From Erinaceus europaeus (taxonomy: Eukaryota; Chordata; Mammalia; Eulipotyphla; Erinaceidae), in contig NC_080168.1 in assembly GCF_950295315.1 (NCBI RefSeq), positions 62,643,838 to 62,707,837 of the forward strand: a stretch of DNA of 64,000 nucleotides, read 5' to 3'. Under the pieces are notes generated by a model, which saw nothing but the letters and a program-made list of their open reading frames with translations, was not told where the DNA came from and did no database searches. Below are positions 1-10,052 of the stretch, piece by piece. Both the position numbers and the translations under genes were made by a program. Each line of letters opens with the position of its first letter. Position 1 is the first letter of the stretch.

Positions 1-199
1 CAACAGGCCCCAAGAGGCAAAATCTGGGGAGCACAGCAACTGGCCAGATTATTCTGGCTTCACGCTTGCCCTCCACAGATTTCTAAGGAACTGGGACAAG
101 GTCTCAGGACAGGGTGACAGCCAGTTACCCTCTGAGCTGGCTGACGAGGCGTCAGGGACTGGTCCAGCTCTGGCCAGGACCAGGCGCTCTTCATCTCCA

Positions 200-870
200 C
201 TCCATCTGGATTCGGGGTGCGGGGACCGCGCTAGAGTGAGCGCGACCCCGATCCGGGGCAGTGGAGACGAGGTGGGCGGAGCTGCCCAGGCTCCTGGCTT
301 TCGCATTGCGGGTGCGGAGGAAGGAGGCTCACTTTCCACGAATGCACATCGTCACGCCCCGGAATTCCACGACTTGGGGCTCCGCGGGCCACAGCCGTCC
401 CCTCCCGCTCCCCCCAGGAAGGGGGCGCGGCCCCGCACTGGGAAGCCGGCTAGGCTAGAGTCCAGCCCAGCAACCCCCCTCTCTGCGCCTTTTAAAAGCA
501 CTGCCATAATCAATCTCCAGAGGCCGAGAGAGAGGTGACAGCCAGCCCTGGCCCCGCGCAGGGCGAAGAGAGGGGGCCACAGACTGCCCGCCCAGCTCCC
601 CTAGTGCCCCTGCCCCACACCCCCACCTGCCCGCCCGCTCGCCCCGCCGCCCGCCCAGAGACTCCCAAGGGCTCTTTAAATACGAGCTATAAATACTACC
701 AGCTCCCGGAGCGCACGTCACGTCCGTGGCTGTCTTCCATTGGCCACCGGAGCTCCGCCTATTTGCATATCCGGATGGCTCAGCTGGGCGGCGGTTTAGG
801 CGGACGCCCCTCCCCCTAACGGGCGGGGCTGGGGGCCGCGGGTGGTGGAGACCACGGGGACAACGGGACT
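200..870. other. CpG island
   Basis: The stretch is GC-rich with many CpGs and several GGGCGG/CCCGCC-type GC boxes (for example around 640-660 and 785-835), unlike the AT-richer, CpG-poor bulk of the window. CpG islands of this kind usually mark promoters of mammalian genes. No exon could be recognised inside it: the open frames here are arginine/proline-rich products of GC composition and resemble no family known to me. The gene it serves probably lies mainly to the left of the window. Confidence 0.75.
674..768 (-). promoter_or_regulatory. Core promoter-like motif cluster
   Basis: Read leftward on the minus strand the motifs are: octamer ATGCAAAT (768-761), CCAAT box (743-739), TGACGT half-CRE (720-715), then TATTTATAG (695-687) and TATTTAAAG (682-674). 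This order and spacing fits a TATA-containing RNA polymerase II promoter with start near 640-660 and transcription out of the left end. The TATA-like boxes also read as TATAAATA (688-695) and TTTAAATA (675-682) on the plus strand, with GC boxes to their left, so a rightward or bidirectional promoter is possible. The motifs are seen; function and direction are inferred. Confidence 0.55.
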
Positions 871-1235
871 TGGGGAATCCGTGGGGTGGGGACTCCAGAA
901 TCCCGGAACAGCGGGGTGGTGGCTATGGGAACCTTGGAATCCAGTAACAACGGCGACCCAGGGACATTGGGACAAAGGGCTAGGGACCCGGGGACACGGG
1001 TAACCGGGGACCTGGGGACAACGGGGACATGGGGACCCGGGGACAGTGGGAACCCGGGGACATGTGGACAGTGGGGACCCGGGGACATGGGGACAGCGGG
1101 ATGGCGACTCCGGAACAGCAGCATGGGGACCCGGGGACAGAGAGGGAGTGGGGTGGGGGATTTGGAGACAGCGGGGAAGTGGCCCGGGAACTGCAGTACG
1201 GGGGTCCGGGGCCCACCGGGACCTCGGGACACAGG
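845..1235. repeat. Degenerate G-rich minisatellite
   Basis: About 390 bp of imperfect repeats built on a GGGGACA-CGGGGACCC-like core of 8-17 bp, with many copies of GGGGACATGGGGACC and GGGACAGCGGG variants. G-runs of 3-4 at short spacing occur on the plus strand, so G-quadruplex formation is plausible. The repeat keeps several frames open for more than 150 codons on both strands; those frames are a composition artefact and are not called as genes. Confidence 0.8.
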
Positions 1236-1508
1236 CGGAGACCGGAGTGGATGGGACCCCAGGTTTGCAGCCTGGGATTGGGCATCCCTCTGTCCAGCGC
1301 CTCTCCCGCCCAGTCCACCCGGCCCTGTTCTGCTTCCCGGAAGAACAGGCGGACCGGGCCGCGACCTGCAACTCGGGGGTCCCTGAAAAGCGAGGGCAGG
1401 AGAGCCCAATGGGGCTCGAATCCCCTCCAGCTCTGGAGCGTCGCAGCCGGCTTCCCAGCTGCACCTGCAGCGCTGGCCCCGGGACGCGCCTGCTGGCTTC
1501 CTGACTCA
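1236..1508. other. GC-rich flank of CpG island, no gene seen
   Basis: Unique GC-rich sequence between the minisatellite and the CTTT tract, with scattered CpGs. Nothing here could be matched to an exon or known repeat. Confidence 0.5.
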
Positions 1509-1509
1509 C

Positions 1510-1576
<67 letters not shown>

Positions 1577-1752
1577 CTCTCTCTCTCTCTTTCTTTCTTT
1601 CTCTCTCTTTCTCTCTCTTTTTCTTTCTTTCTTTCTCTCTTTCTTTCTTTCTTTTTTCCTTCCTTCTCTTCCTAACTTCTTTTCTTTCTTTCTTTCTTCT
1701 CTCTCCCCCTCTCCCTTTCTCTTTCTCTTTCTTCCTTTCTTTCCTTCTCTTT
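1509..1752. repeat. CTTT tetranucleotide tract
   Basis: An almost uninterrupted polypyrimidine tract of about 240 bp, mostly CTTT units with CTCT and CCTT variants. It directly abuts the A/T tail of a minus-strand SINE-A and probably grew from that tail. Homopurine-homopyrimidine runs of this length can form triplex (H-DNA). Confidence 0.9.
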
Positions 1753-1755
1753 TTA

Positions 1756-1948
1756 AAATTTTATTATCTTTATTTGGATATAGCCAGAAATTGAGAGAGT
1801 AGAGGGAAATAGACACGGAGAGAAAGAGACACCTGCAGCCCTGCGTCACCACCTGCAAAGCTTTCCTCCTGCAGGTGGGGTCTGGGGGCTTGGGCCCGGG
1901 TCCTTGTAACATGTGCACTCAACCAGGTACGCCACCACCCGGCTCCCC
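1756..1948 (-). mobile_element. SINE-A, short form
   Basis: On the minus strand the head ends in the tRNA-like CCACCCGGCTCCCC complement, followed by the GGTGGGG/CACCTGCAG core and a TTTATTTGGATA tail. Diverged B-box (GGGCCCGGGTCC on the plus strand). Confidence 0.85.
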
Positions 1949-2099
1949 GACTCCTCTTTCTTAGCAGAAGAGTTGTCTTCTAGGCGCACCCTGCACAGGT
2001 TGAAGTCCAGGCCTTCCTGACACGGAACTGGGGTGCGGGGGTATGTGCAGCTGGAAGCACTTGCTGGTGTCTCCCACCCAAAGCTCAATATGAGTGGGA

Positions 2100-2750
2100 T
2101 GCATTCTGTTCAGAAGAGATTAGCCTGTGCTGAAATTCAAGATCGCGTTTAGTTCTGCTGTTTCATATCACGGCCCCTAAATAAAACTTAGAGCTGAAGC
2201 CGACTGCCCTGATTGCACAGCAGCTGGCGGTGAGGCTGCAGCTTCCGAGAGGCCGGGTGGTGACAGAAGAGCGCCCCCTGCTGCCATGCGGTTTATGGCA
2301 ACTGGTCTGCAAACTACAAGATGGCAAATGAACTTGGGGATAATCCGTTCGCCCTTTGGAAATCGCTTCGCAGTTTTTTCAGTGATAGAAACCATTACTG
2401 CCAAGGAAGCATTATCAGAGTACTCATATGTCAATACTACCTTGAATAGTATTCTCATTGCCACAGTAATATGATTGCCTTATCATTTGAACCAACATTA
2501 AAACCACAGTTGAATTTATTTTACAGCCACTATTCTCTGCAATCACAGATTGGTTAGAAGTCAGATCATCTAAATATTTTTCTCAATGACTAATTTTAGT
2601 AGGGTGTGGTGTGAATCATAAAAAAGATGGACTGATTTGCATGCTGACATCTTGCACTGGTCATAATACACGTCTTTCTATTCTCATCTCTTTTTCTGCA
2701 TTTTTTTTCTTTTCTTGCATCGTATCTGGTGCTTCACAATAGTTGTATTT
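2100..2750. other. Unique DNA, no gene recognised
   Basis: Non-repetitive sequence carrying a CTCF-like motif and a CpG-containing stretch at 2210-2380. Short open frames on both strands (about 60-95 codons) resemble nothing known to me and overlap one another. Confidence 0.4.
2271..2284 (-). promoter_or_regulatory. CTCF-like motif
   Basis: The minus strand reads GCAGCAGGGGGCGC, which fits the CTCF core CCASYAGRGGGCRS at 13 of 14 positions. It lies in unique, GC-rich DNA about 1.4 kb from the CpG island. Occupancy cannot be judged from sequence. Confidence 0.5.
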
Positions 2751-2754
2751 TTTT

Positions 2755-2915
2755 TCCCAGATAGAGCTAGCTATAGGGAGAGATGCAGAGGGAGAGTTAA
2801 AGAGAACATAGCACTGAAGCTTCCTTCAGTGTGGTGATGGTCAGGCTCGAACTTGGGTCACACACATGGCAAAGCAGTACACTATTCAAGTGAGCTATTT
2901 CACTGACACTTAAGT
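2755..2915 (-). mobile_element. SINE-C copy
   Basis: The plus strand shows the SINE-C 3' purine tract (AGAGGGAGAGTTAAAGAG), the TGAAGCTTCC core and the reverse of the head (GTGAGCTATTTCACTGAC). Diverged. Confidence 0.6.
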
Positions 2916-2944
2916 GGTGTTTCTATCCCCAGCTCAAGAATAAG

Positions 2945-3090
2945 TGGACTTGGGGAGACAGCTCACTGTGAGAGCACAGAACTTACACACAAGAGGCCCC
3001 ACGTTCATCCCTGGTACCACCCTATGCCAGAGTTGAAGGGGGCTCCAATCGTTCTCCTTCACTATCTCTCTTAAAAATAAATACACACAT

Positions 3091-3135
<45 letters not shown>
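2945..3135 (+). mobile_element. SINE-C copy with (AC)n tail
   Basis: Head GGGGAGACAGCTCACTG, a B-box-like CACGTTCATCCC, then CTCTCTTAAAAATAAATAC and about 45 bp of AC dinucleotides at 3090-3135. It is nearly back-to-back with the preceding minus-strand copy. Confidence 0.65.
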
Positions 3136-3140
<5 letters not shown>

Positions 3141-3494
3141 GCTTTTACATCTCTCGTCAATATAAACGCTGTCATTTTATTTTAGTGTCTGAATGTTTTC
3201 CTTTGACCCAAAGTTCAAAAATGCTATGTTTCTCTGACTGATTCATATCTTGTTGTCCTCCAGTTGAAAACGATTTTCACAACATCCCAAGTGACAGTGT
3301 GTACTGAAGATTGTATCTCTGGTTCAGAGATGTTTTTGAGGAGGAAAGAGCCTGGTTTGGAGGTTAGTTGCTGGGCCAGCTTAGAGTCACTATTAGGTAA
3401 GGGGCAACAGAAGCCACAAATGAAGCCAGGAGGGGCGTGTACTCTCCTGATGTTGATGCTGGCAGAGGCAGAAATGGGAAATAAGGTGTAATAC

Positions 3495-3576
3495 CTGGTT
3501 GACTGCACATGTTTCAGTGTTTAAGAATCTTGGTTCAAGCCCCCAGTCCCCATCTGTGGTGGTGAAGCAGTGTTGC

Positions 3577-3611
<35 letters not shown>

Positions 3612-3690
3612 TCCCTCTCTGTCTTCCCCTTCATTCTCAATGTCTCCCTGTCTCTATACAAAATAAATAAATAATGAATATTTTTTAAAA
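3495..3690 (+). mobile_element. SINE-A, short form, with internal GT expansion
   Basis: Recognisable B-box GGTTCAAGCCCC, then GTGGTGAAGCAGTGTTGCAGG. The normal GTGTCTCTCT segment has expanded into about 30 bp of GT repeats (3580-3610). It ends ATACAAAATAAATAAATAA. Confidence 0.75.
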
Positions 3691-3895
3691 TGGGGAAGAG
3701 CCTATTATTATGCTGAAATATGTACTAAAGAAAGCTCAAGCACTCTCTAGGGAATAGGGAAGGGCCACACAGTCCAGTGTCCAAGTGCTGCCACTTGTGA
3801 ATGGGGCTCCCTTTTCAGGTAATAGTGCAGGAAGCACATCTTTTTTCACATGGACAGTCACATAGTCACCACATCCCAAGTCACTTTCTCTCTCT

Positions 3896-4182
3896 TTTTT
3901 TTCCCACCAAAGTTATCACTGGGGCTTGGTGCTGGTACTACAAATCCACCACTCTCAGTGGCCATTTTCTTTTTCTTTTTTTCTATTTTTATTGGATAAG
4001 ATAGAAACTGAGAGGAGATTGTGGGTTAGAGAGGGAGAGAGAAAAATAGGCACCTGCAGACCTGCTTCACTGCTTGTGAAGAGTTCCCCTGCAGGTGGGG
4101 AGCCGGGGCTTAAACCCAGTTCCTTGTACATGGTGATATGAGCACTTAACTGTGTGTGCTACAGCGCATAACCCTCACCCCC
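3896..4182 (-). mobile_element. SINE-A, long form
   Basis: Minus-strand copy with a diverged 3' hairpin module (CCACCAAAGTTATCACTGG on the plus strand), the TTGGATAAGATAGAAACTGAG segment, the CACCTGCAG core and a decayed tRNA-like head. Confidence 0.8.
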
Positions 4183-5480
4183 ACCAGCCACTTCTAAAGG
4201 GAGGAGATGAATGCTGGTTGTTGTTGCCTTTAGCATAATACTGGTGATAGGTTTGCCCTTTCCCCCTTTATTTAGTGGTGATTCCAGCTTGAGCATCTAG
4301 AAGTTCATGTTTCTACTGTGCATACGTAGTTGGTAAGGATTCCAAGGCTTTAGGGGCAGATGGGATGCAAGCAAATGATTATGAACTGGCCCATCCAACT
4401 GCTGTCAACTCAGGTCATGCCTGAAGTCCTGGGGCACTTAGTAAATCAGTTAATCAGTGCAGAAGGCTGCGGGCTTACTGACCTCTCTGGTAGGGAGAGA
4501 GGGCATTTCTCACCACCTTCCTCAGTTCTTCTTGGGCACAGCTGGTCTAGCAATTAAACTGGTAACAGGTAGGTCAGAAGACAAAAGGAAACAATTAAAT
4601 CCAAGTGGATGTAGACTCTGAAGCTAATATGGCCAAGGGGGTTGCAGAATGGCAAGGGGTCGGGGCTCAGTGAGAGTGGAGGGGCTCATATTATAAGGAG
4701 GTCATTCAGGTGGCTGAGACCAGATGCTCTGTAATCAGCTGTTTTACCCTGCCATATAGATGGGTTTCTCCAATACAAACGTGATTTCTGATAAAAACAA
4801 ACAAACAAAAAACCCCTAATTCTTGGTAATATGTCCCCCCACTGTCATTTTTCTAGGTAAGAGAGTGCTAGGATTTTCTCATGAGCCTGAGATGTGCTAG
4901 AATTTACACAGCCTAAGATCAAAGGATAGTTTGGCCTGAGTGGTAATTCATAAAACATGGCACATCTCCAAAAACTCATTTAAGGCAACTAGTGGTTAAT
5001 GAAAACTTCAAATCAGATTCTTCAGATGCCCTCTGAATGGTTGTGTTGTGGTTTAGGCCAATGTGGTATGGAGCATGCTTTGAAAGTGATTCAGGACTTG
5101 GGAGGCCAATCCAAAACAGAGGCCAGTCCTCTGTTTCCTACAGAGAAGTGGTGATTTCATGATTAACTATAATGATAAAAGCAACCTGAGCTATTTAGAA
5201 GCAGAACTTTCCAATTAAAGCATTGTGAACATCTTTTGAGTAGAGTGAAGGTGGGAAGTGGCACATTATCTAGATTATATTTTTATTGATATAGATCTTT
5301 GTATAACACCATCTAGGTGGACTGAGAACCAAAGAACCAAAGCATTAAATTTGTGAATACTTACTAATTACCTCAAATGAAGAGACTGTGAAGTTCAACT
5401 CATCTTTGAACTACAGTTTTATGTACTATAAGCAAATGTTAAATGTTTAAGAAGGTTTAATAAGTCATATTCTTTTTTTT
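4183..5480. other. Unique AT-rich DNA, no gene seen
   Basis: About 1.3 kb with no recognised repeat. The longest open frame (4360-4557) is 65 codons of unremarkable composition and is not supported as a gene. Confidence 0.4.
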
Positions 5481-5559
5481 TTAACTTCTGCCCTCCTTAC
5501 ACCTGATGAATGTAGTTATCCAGAGGCAAATATTTCCACCTCCTAACTTTTCTATCTAG

Positions 5560-5645
5560 CAGTACCAGTCTGATACAAGTAAAGCCAGGGATCAAACTCA
5601 GGACTCTACGCTGTTTAGCCATTCACTGCACCACCTCTCAGTCAT
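5560..5645 (-). mobile_element. SINE-D-like head fragment
   Basis: The plus strand shows GGGATCAAACTCAGGACTCTAC and CACTGCACCACCTC, the reverse of a SINE-D tRNA-like head. Short and diverged. Confidence 0.5.
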
Positions 5646-5674
5646 AGTAACACTAAATATTTTACTTTTTTTTT

Positions 5675-5792
5675 TTCTAACCAGAGTATTGCTCAGCTCT
5701 GGTTTCTGGTGGTGCTGAGGATTGAACCTGAGGCCTAGGAGTCTTGGCCTTAAAAGTCCTTCGTCTAACCATTAAGCTACCACCCTAACCCT
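5675..5792 (-). mobile_element. SINE-B copy
   Basis: CCAGAGTATTGCTCAGCTC, GGTGGTGCTGAGGATTGAAC and CTAACCATTAAGCTACCACC on the plus strand give a nearly full SINE-B in reverse. Confidence 0.75.
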
Positions 5793-5905
5793 CTTTCTTG
5801 ATTTTAATAACTGTTTACATACACCTGAAACTAGTACAATGCTATATGACAGTTACACTGCAATGACAATAAATACAAGTAAAAAGTCTTTTAAAATATT
5901 TTTAT

Positions 5906-6195
5906 GGGGGTTGGGTGGTAGCACAGTGGGTTAAGCGCAAGTGGTACAAAGCGTAAGAACTGGTGTAAGGATCCCAGTTCAAGCCCCCGGCTCCCCACCC
6001 TCAGGGGAGTCACTTCACTGGTGGTGAAGCTGGTCTGCAGGTGTCTTTCTTACTCTCCCCCTCTCTGTTTTCTCCTCCTCTCTCCATTTTTCTCTGTCCT
6101 ATCCAACAACAATGACATCAATAACAATAACAATATTAACTACAACAATAATAAAACAACAAGGCAACAAAAGGGAAAAAAAGCAAAATTAAAAA
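5906..6195 (+). mobile_element. SINE-A, long linker, 3' module missing
   Basis: Near-consensus head (GGGTTGGGTGGTAGCACAG), B-box CAGTTCAAGCCCC, both core hairpin arms, and the CTATCCAACAACAATGACATC linker up to GGCAACAAAAGGG. The terminal GGCCTCCAGG module is absent. Confidence 0.85.
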
Positions 6196-6206
6196 AATAA
6201 TTAAAA

Positions 6207-6369
6207 TATTTTTTATTACTGGATAGAGGCAGAGAAAAATTGAGAAGGAAGGAGGAAGTAGAGAGGGAAAGAGACAGAGAGACAGCTGTAGCCTTGCTTC
6301 ACCACTTGTAAAGCTTTCCCCCTGCAGGTGGGGACCAGGGACTTGAACCTGGGTCCTTGCACACTGTGA
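6207..6369 (-). mobile_element. SINE-A, 5'-truncated
   Basis: Tail TTTATTACTGGATAGAGGC, the purine-rich segment, CACCACTTGTAAAGC and the B-box region GACTTGAACCTGGGTCC. It stops just before the A-box end of the head. Confidence 0.75.
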
Positions 6370-6424
6370 CTTTCTTTTCTGTCTGTCTCTCTTCCTATGG
6401 CTTCTTGAACACTGTGACTCTTTT

Positions 6425-6520
6425 TTGTTCTCTCTTTTCTTCTTTTCCCCCTCCCCTCCCCTCTCAATTTCTCTCTGCCTCTATAGCCAATAATAAAATA
6501 AATAAAAATATTTTAAAAAG
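6425..6520 (+). mobile_element. SINE-A tail fragment
   Basis: Only the CT-rich part and tail remain: CTCAATTTCTCTCTGCCTC followed by TATAGCCAATAATAAAATAAATAAA. The head and core are missing. Confidence 0.55.
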
Positions 6521-6689
6521 TCAAGTCAATAATCTTAACTCTCCCCTTGAGAGCCTAGAGTAGGGCATAACAAACCCAAATCAAGTTGGAAGAAGGAAAT
6601 AACAAAGAATAGAAAACTGGAAAAAGAGAAAATGAAATGAAGAGAGTCTTCTTTGAAAAGGTCAACGAGGTTTATTTTAATGTATTTAT

Positions 6690-7165
6690 TTATTTTATTT
6701 TAATGAGAGAGAAAGAACAGAGTCCTGCTTAGCTGATGGTGGTGCTGAGGATTGAACCTGGTGGACCTCAGAGCTTCAGGCATTAGTCTTTTTTTTTTTT
6801 GCCTCCAGGGTTACTGCTATGGCTCAGTGCCTGCACTATGAATCCACTGCTCCTGGAGGCCATTTCCCCCATTTTGTTGCCCTTATTGTTATTGTTGTCA
6901 TACATATTGTTGTTGTTGGATAGGACAGAGAGAAAGCAAGAAAAGAAGGGAAGACAGAGAGGGGGAGAGAAAGAGAGACACCTACAGACCTGCTTCATCA
7001 CTTGTGAAGCGACCCTCCTACAGGTGGGGAGCCAGGGGCTCGAACCGGGATCCTTAGGCCGGTCCTTGCATTTTGCGCCATGTGTGCTTAACCTGCCGCA
7101 CTATTGCCTGGCCCCCACAGGAATTAGTCTTTTTGCCAACCATTATGCCATCTCCCCAGCCCCAG
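6690..7165 (-). mobile_element. SINE-B split by a later SINE-A
   Basis: The left part (6690-6797) has GATGGTGGTGCTGAGGATTGAAC; the right part (7118-7165) has GCCAACCATTATGCCATCTCC. Between them sits a minus-strand SINE-A. ATTAGTCTTTTT occurs at both junctions (about 6782 and 7123), the target-site duplication of the inserted element. Confidence 0.75.
6798..7117 (-). mobile_element. SINE-A, long form, nested in SINE-B
   Basis: Complete minus-strand copy. The 3' module keeps perfect 9-bp arms GCCTCCAGG (6801-6809) and CCTGGAGGC (6852-6860). Core hairpin and B-box (GCTCGAACCGGGATCC) are near consensus. Confidence 0.9.
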
Positions 7166-7601
7166 TGAAATTTATAAGCCCTCTAGCAAGACCAATAAAG
7201 TGGGAAGGAGACACAAAGTCCTAGTCCTGGGAGTAAAACAGGGGCTGTGATTACAAACCTTGCATGCACTCGAAGGATAAGAAAACAAACAGCTCTGCAC
7301 ACATACACCTGATGGCATACTGAGGGCTGACTTTTCAAAGCACACTAACACAGCTCACCCGGGATGAAATAGTTTCTTTCAGTGGTTACAAGACTGGGGG
7401 TGGGGGATCTCTTAATTTACAAATCAAAATCTCCCCAAAAAGAAAAGTCCTGGCTCAGGTAGCTTCACTGGAGAATCTGATTAAAATGTTTAAATAGCAG
7501 AACTGATTTCTTTACAGCCTCCTCCAAAACAAAAACAGAAAACACTTCGTCTTTTATTTTATGTTTAATATTATTACCCTATTGCCAAAGCCAGACAAAG
7601 C

Positions 7602-7604
<3 letters not shown>

Positions 7605-7648
<44 letters not shown>
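7605..7648. repeat. (AC)n microsatellite
   Basis: About 44 bp of uninterrupted AC dinucleotides just upstream of a plus-strand SINE-A. Confidence 0.95.
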
Positions 7649-7650
<2 letters not shown>

Positions 7651-7654
7651 CAGG

Positions 7655-7845
7655 GCTGGAAGGGTGCGGCAGGTGGTTGAGCATGTGTGCATGTCATAAT
7701 GCACAAGGACACATGTTCAATCCCTTGTCCCCACCCGCAGGGGGAAAGCCTTTGGTGAAGCAGTGCTGCAGATGTCACTCTTTATCTCTCCCATCTCTCT
7801 CTCTCTCTGCCTGTCTCTATCCAATAAATAAAGATTAAAAAAAAG
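7655..7845 (+). mobile_element. SINE-A, short form
   Basis: Diverged head (GCGGCAGGTGGTTGAGC), B-box-like ATGTTCAATCCC, TTGGTGAAGCAGTGCTGCAG, and tail CTCTATCCAATAAATAAAG. Confidence 0.8.
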
Positions 7846-7854
7846 TACAGACCT

Positions 7855-8125
7855 GGGACAGGGAGGTGGTACACCCAGTTGAGCATATATGTTACCATGT
7901 GCAAGGACCTGGGTTCAAATCCTTGCTCCCCACCTGCACGGGGAGGCCTCATGAGCAGAGAAGTGGTACTACAGGCATTTTTCTTTCTTGTTCCTTCTTT
8001 ATCCTTTCCTTCTCTCTCAGTTTCTCTGTCCTATCATTAAAAAAAAATGCCACTGGGAGCAGTGAATTTGTTGTGCAGGCACTGAGTCCCAGTAATAACC
8101 CTGGTGGCAAAAAGAAAACAAAATA
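7855..8125 (+). mobile_element. SINE-A, long form
   Basis: Head GGGAGGTGGTACACCCAG, B-box GGGTTCAAATCC, a short linker, and a 3' module whose arms GCCACTGGG (8049-8057) and CCTGGTGGC (8100-8108) still pair if two G-U pairs are allowed. Confidence 0.8.
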
Positions 8126-8244
8126 GAACAACACAGACCTATAATTTTTATGCATATATATGTAAATATATATGTATATGCAAAATCCTGATAAAGTCTT
8201 AAGTCAGTAGAACTCAGCAGTATATTCACAGAATTCTGGGGGCC

Positions 8245-8360
8245 TGCGGTGGGGGACACTTCATAAGCTACGAAATAGGTCTGCAGGTGTCTCTCTTCTC
8301 TCTCTATCTCCCCCTCTCCTCTTAATTTCTCTCTGTCCTATCAAATAAAATAGAAAGAAA
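8245..8360 (+). mobile_element. SINE-A, 5'-truncated
   Basis: Starts within the core (CACTTCATAAGCTACGAAAT), then GGTCTGCAGGTGTCTCTC and the tail CTGTCCTATCAAATAAAATAG. Confidence 0.6.
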
Positions 8361-8389
8361 TTTTATGCCATGACCAAATGGTTTCTTTT

Positions 8390-9365
8390 TTTTGTTCCCC
8401 AAGGAGGCAAGGCTGGTTTAATCTTGAGAAAATCAAGCAACACAATCCAGTTTTAATAGAGAGAGAGATATTACTTCATTATCTCCATCAGTGCAGGGAA
8501 AAATGAAAACCTCAGAAAAATTGGAACAGAGATGGATATCCTGAACTTGATCAAGAACATCTACATAGAGTCTATAGCTTAACAGAGAAGGCTAGGTATT
8601 TCCCTAGTTGGGTAGCAGGGCACAGACACCCCAGTCTCACCTCTCTTTTCCAAAACAGTTCTGGAAGCTCTAGGTAGTACAATATGACAAGGTAGGGAAA
8701 TACAACTATGCAAAGGGGAAAGAAAAAAAAATCTCCTTACTTGTTGATTATATAATGCTCATACAGAAAAGCCCAAGGAAAATAGTCAGAAACTTCTAGA
8801 ACAAATGAGTCAATAGGCCATAGGATGTAGGATAAGTATACACAAAGCAATTCTATTTCTTTTTTTTCTTTCCCTTTTTCTTTTCTTTTTTTTTTTGCCT
8901 CCAGGGTTATCACTGGGGCTTGCTGCTGGCACTATGAATCCACTGCTCCTGGCAGCCATTTTTTCCCCATTTTATTGGCTAGGACAGAGAGAAATTGAGA
9001 GGGGAGGGGGAAATAGAAGGGGAGAGAGAAAGAGAGGAAAGAGAGATACCTGCAGACCTGCTTCACAACTTGTAAAGTGTCCTACTCTGCAGGTGAGGAG
9101 TTGGGGCTCAAACTGGGATCCTTGCACGGGTCTTTGAGCTTTGTACTATGTGCTCTTAACCCGGTGCACTATTGCCCGGCCCCCAGTGCATTTCTTTATA
9201 TTAGCAAGGAACTCTTGGACATGGAAATAAAAACTATAATACCATTTTTAATAGTTCTGGGAAAAAAACCAAAAAGATATCTAGATATAAGCCTAAAACA
9301 ACCCCAAAACATGCATAGGACTTCTGTGTTGTGAAGAGCAGGATGCTGATGAAATAAAAAGCCTC
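8390..9365 (+). mobile_element. Old L1 ORF2 (reverse transcriptase region) fragment
   Basis: Diverged from the L1 ORF2 pattern as I recall it, with recognisable blocks such as TCTATAGCTTAACAGAGAAGG, CACCCCAGTCTCACCTC, and after the SINE at 8882-9184, GATATCTAGATATAAGCC. Several stops and indels; a dead relic. It is split by a minus-strand SINE-A. Confidence 0.65.
8882..9184 (-). mobile_element. SINE-A, long form, inserted in old L1
   Basis: Complete minus-strand copy with module GCCTCCAGGGTTATCACTGG, a shortened linker (TTTTATTGGCTAGGACAG), the CTGCAGGTGAGGAG core and the head ending GCACTATTGCCCGGCCCCC. Confidence 0.9.
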
Positions 9366-9369
9366 TAAC

Positions 9370-9504
9370 TGGAGAGATGGGTGATGCCCTGTGACCATGA
9401 TGGGGAGACCTAGCAGAGTGAAGACACAGGTTGGAGCCCGGCCCCACCGCATTGCAGGAAGTTTCAGTGCTGTTGTCTCTTTCACTTTCTCCTTCTGTCT
9501 CTGT

Positions 9505-9505
<1 letters not shown>
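9370..9505 (+). mobile_element. Diverged SINE fragment leading into a microsatellite
   Basis: A SINE-like head and body (GGAGAGATGGGTGATG, then GTTGGAGCCCGGCCCC, GCAGGAAGTTTCAGTG) passes into the pyrimidine tract at 9506. A matching tail (CTGCCTCTGTTTTTATC) resumes at 9858, after the nested SINE. Confidence 0.5.
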
Positions 9506-9552
<47 letters not shown>

Positions 9553-9583
9553 TCGTTCTTTCTTTCTTTCTTTCTTTCTTTCT

Positions 9584-9614
<31 letters not shown>

Positions 9615-9616
9615 TT
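9506..9616. repeat. Compound (TTTC)n-(TTTA)n microsatellite
   Basis: About 80 bp of TTTC units with one TTCG variant, switching abruptly to TTTA units. It sits in the tail region between two SINEs. Confidence 0.95.
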
Positions 9617-9857
9617 TTTGTTGTCCTTGTTGTCTTATTGTTGTAGTTACTATTGTAGTTGTTGGATAGGACAGAGAAATGCAGAGAGGAGGAGAAGACA
9701 GAGAGGGGGAGAGAAAGACACCTGCAGACCTGCTTCACTGCTTGTGAAGCGACTCCCCTGTAGGTGGGGAGCTGGGTGCTCCAACCGGGATCCTTACGCC
9801 AGTCCTTGCACTTTGCGCCACCTGTGCTTAACCCATTGCGCTACCGCCCGGCTCCCT
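9617..9857 (-). mobile_element. SINE-A with long linker, nested
   Basis: Linker TTGTTGTCCTTGTTG, GTTGGATAGGACAGAG, the full core hairpin and head ending GCGCTACCGCCCGGCTCCC. It lacks the terminal 3' module and lies within the pyrimidine tail of the SINE fragment to its left. Confidence 0.85.
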
Positions 9858-9944
9858 CTGCCTCTGTTTTTATCTAAGAAGAATTAATTTATGCATTTAT
9901 GTTTGTGGATCTGGGGCCTCAGATATGTGTTTTCATCTATCCAG

Positions 9945-10014
9945 AGCCACTTTTTCATTGATTTAGACAGACAGACACAGAGAGATGGATGGACAGGGAC
10001 ACACACACTCACGT

Positions 10015-10052
<38 letters not shown>

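Noticed and set aside
796..1918. Long open frames (150-312 codons) on both strands, proline/serine- or lysine/arginine-rich
   Set aside because: They are read through the G-rich minisatellite and the CTTT tract. Open in several frames at once, low complexity, no domain.
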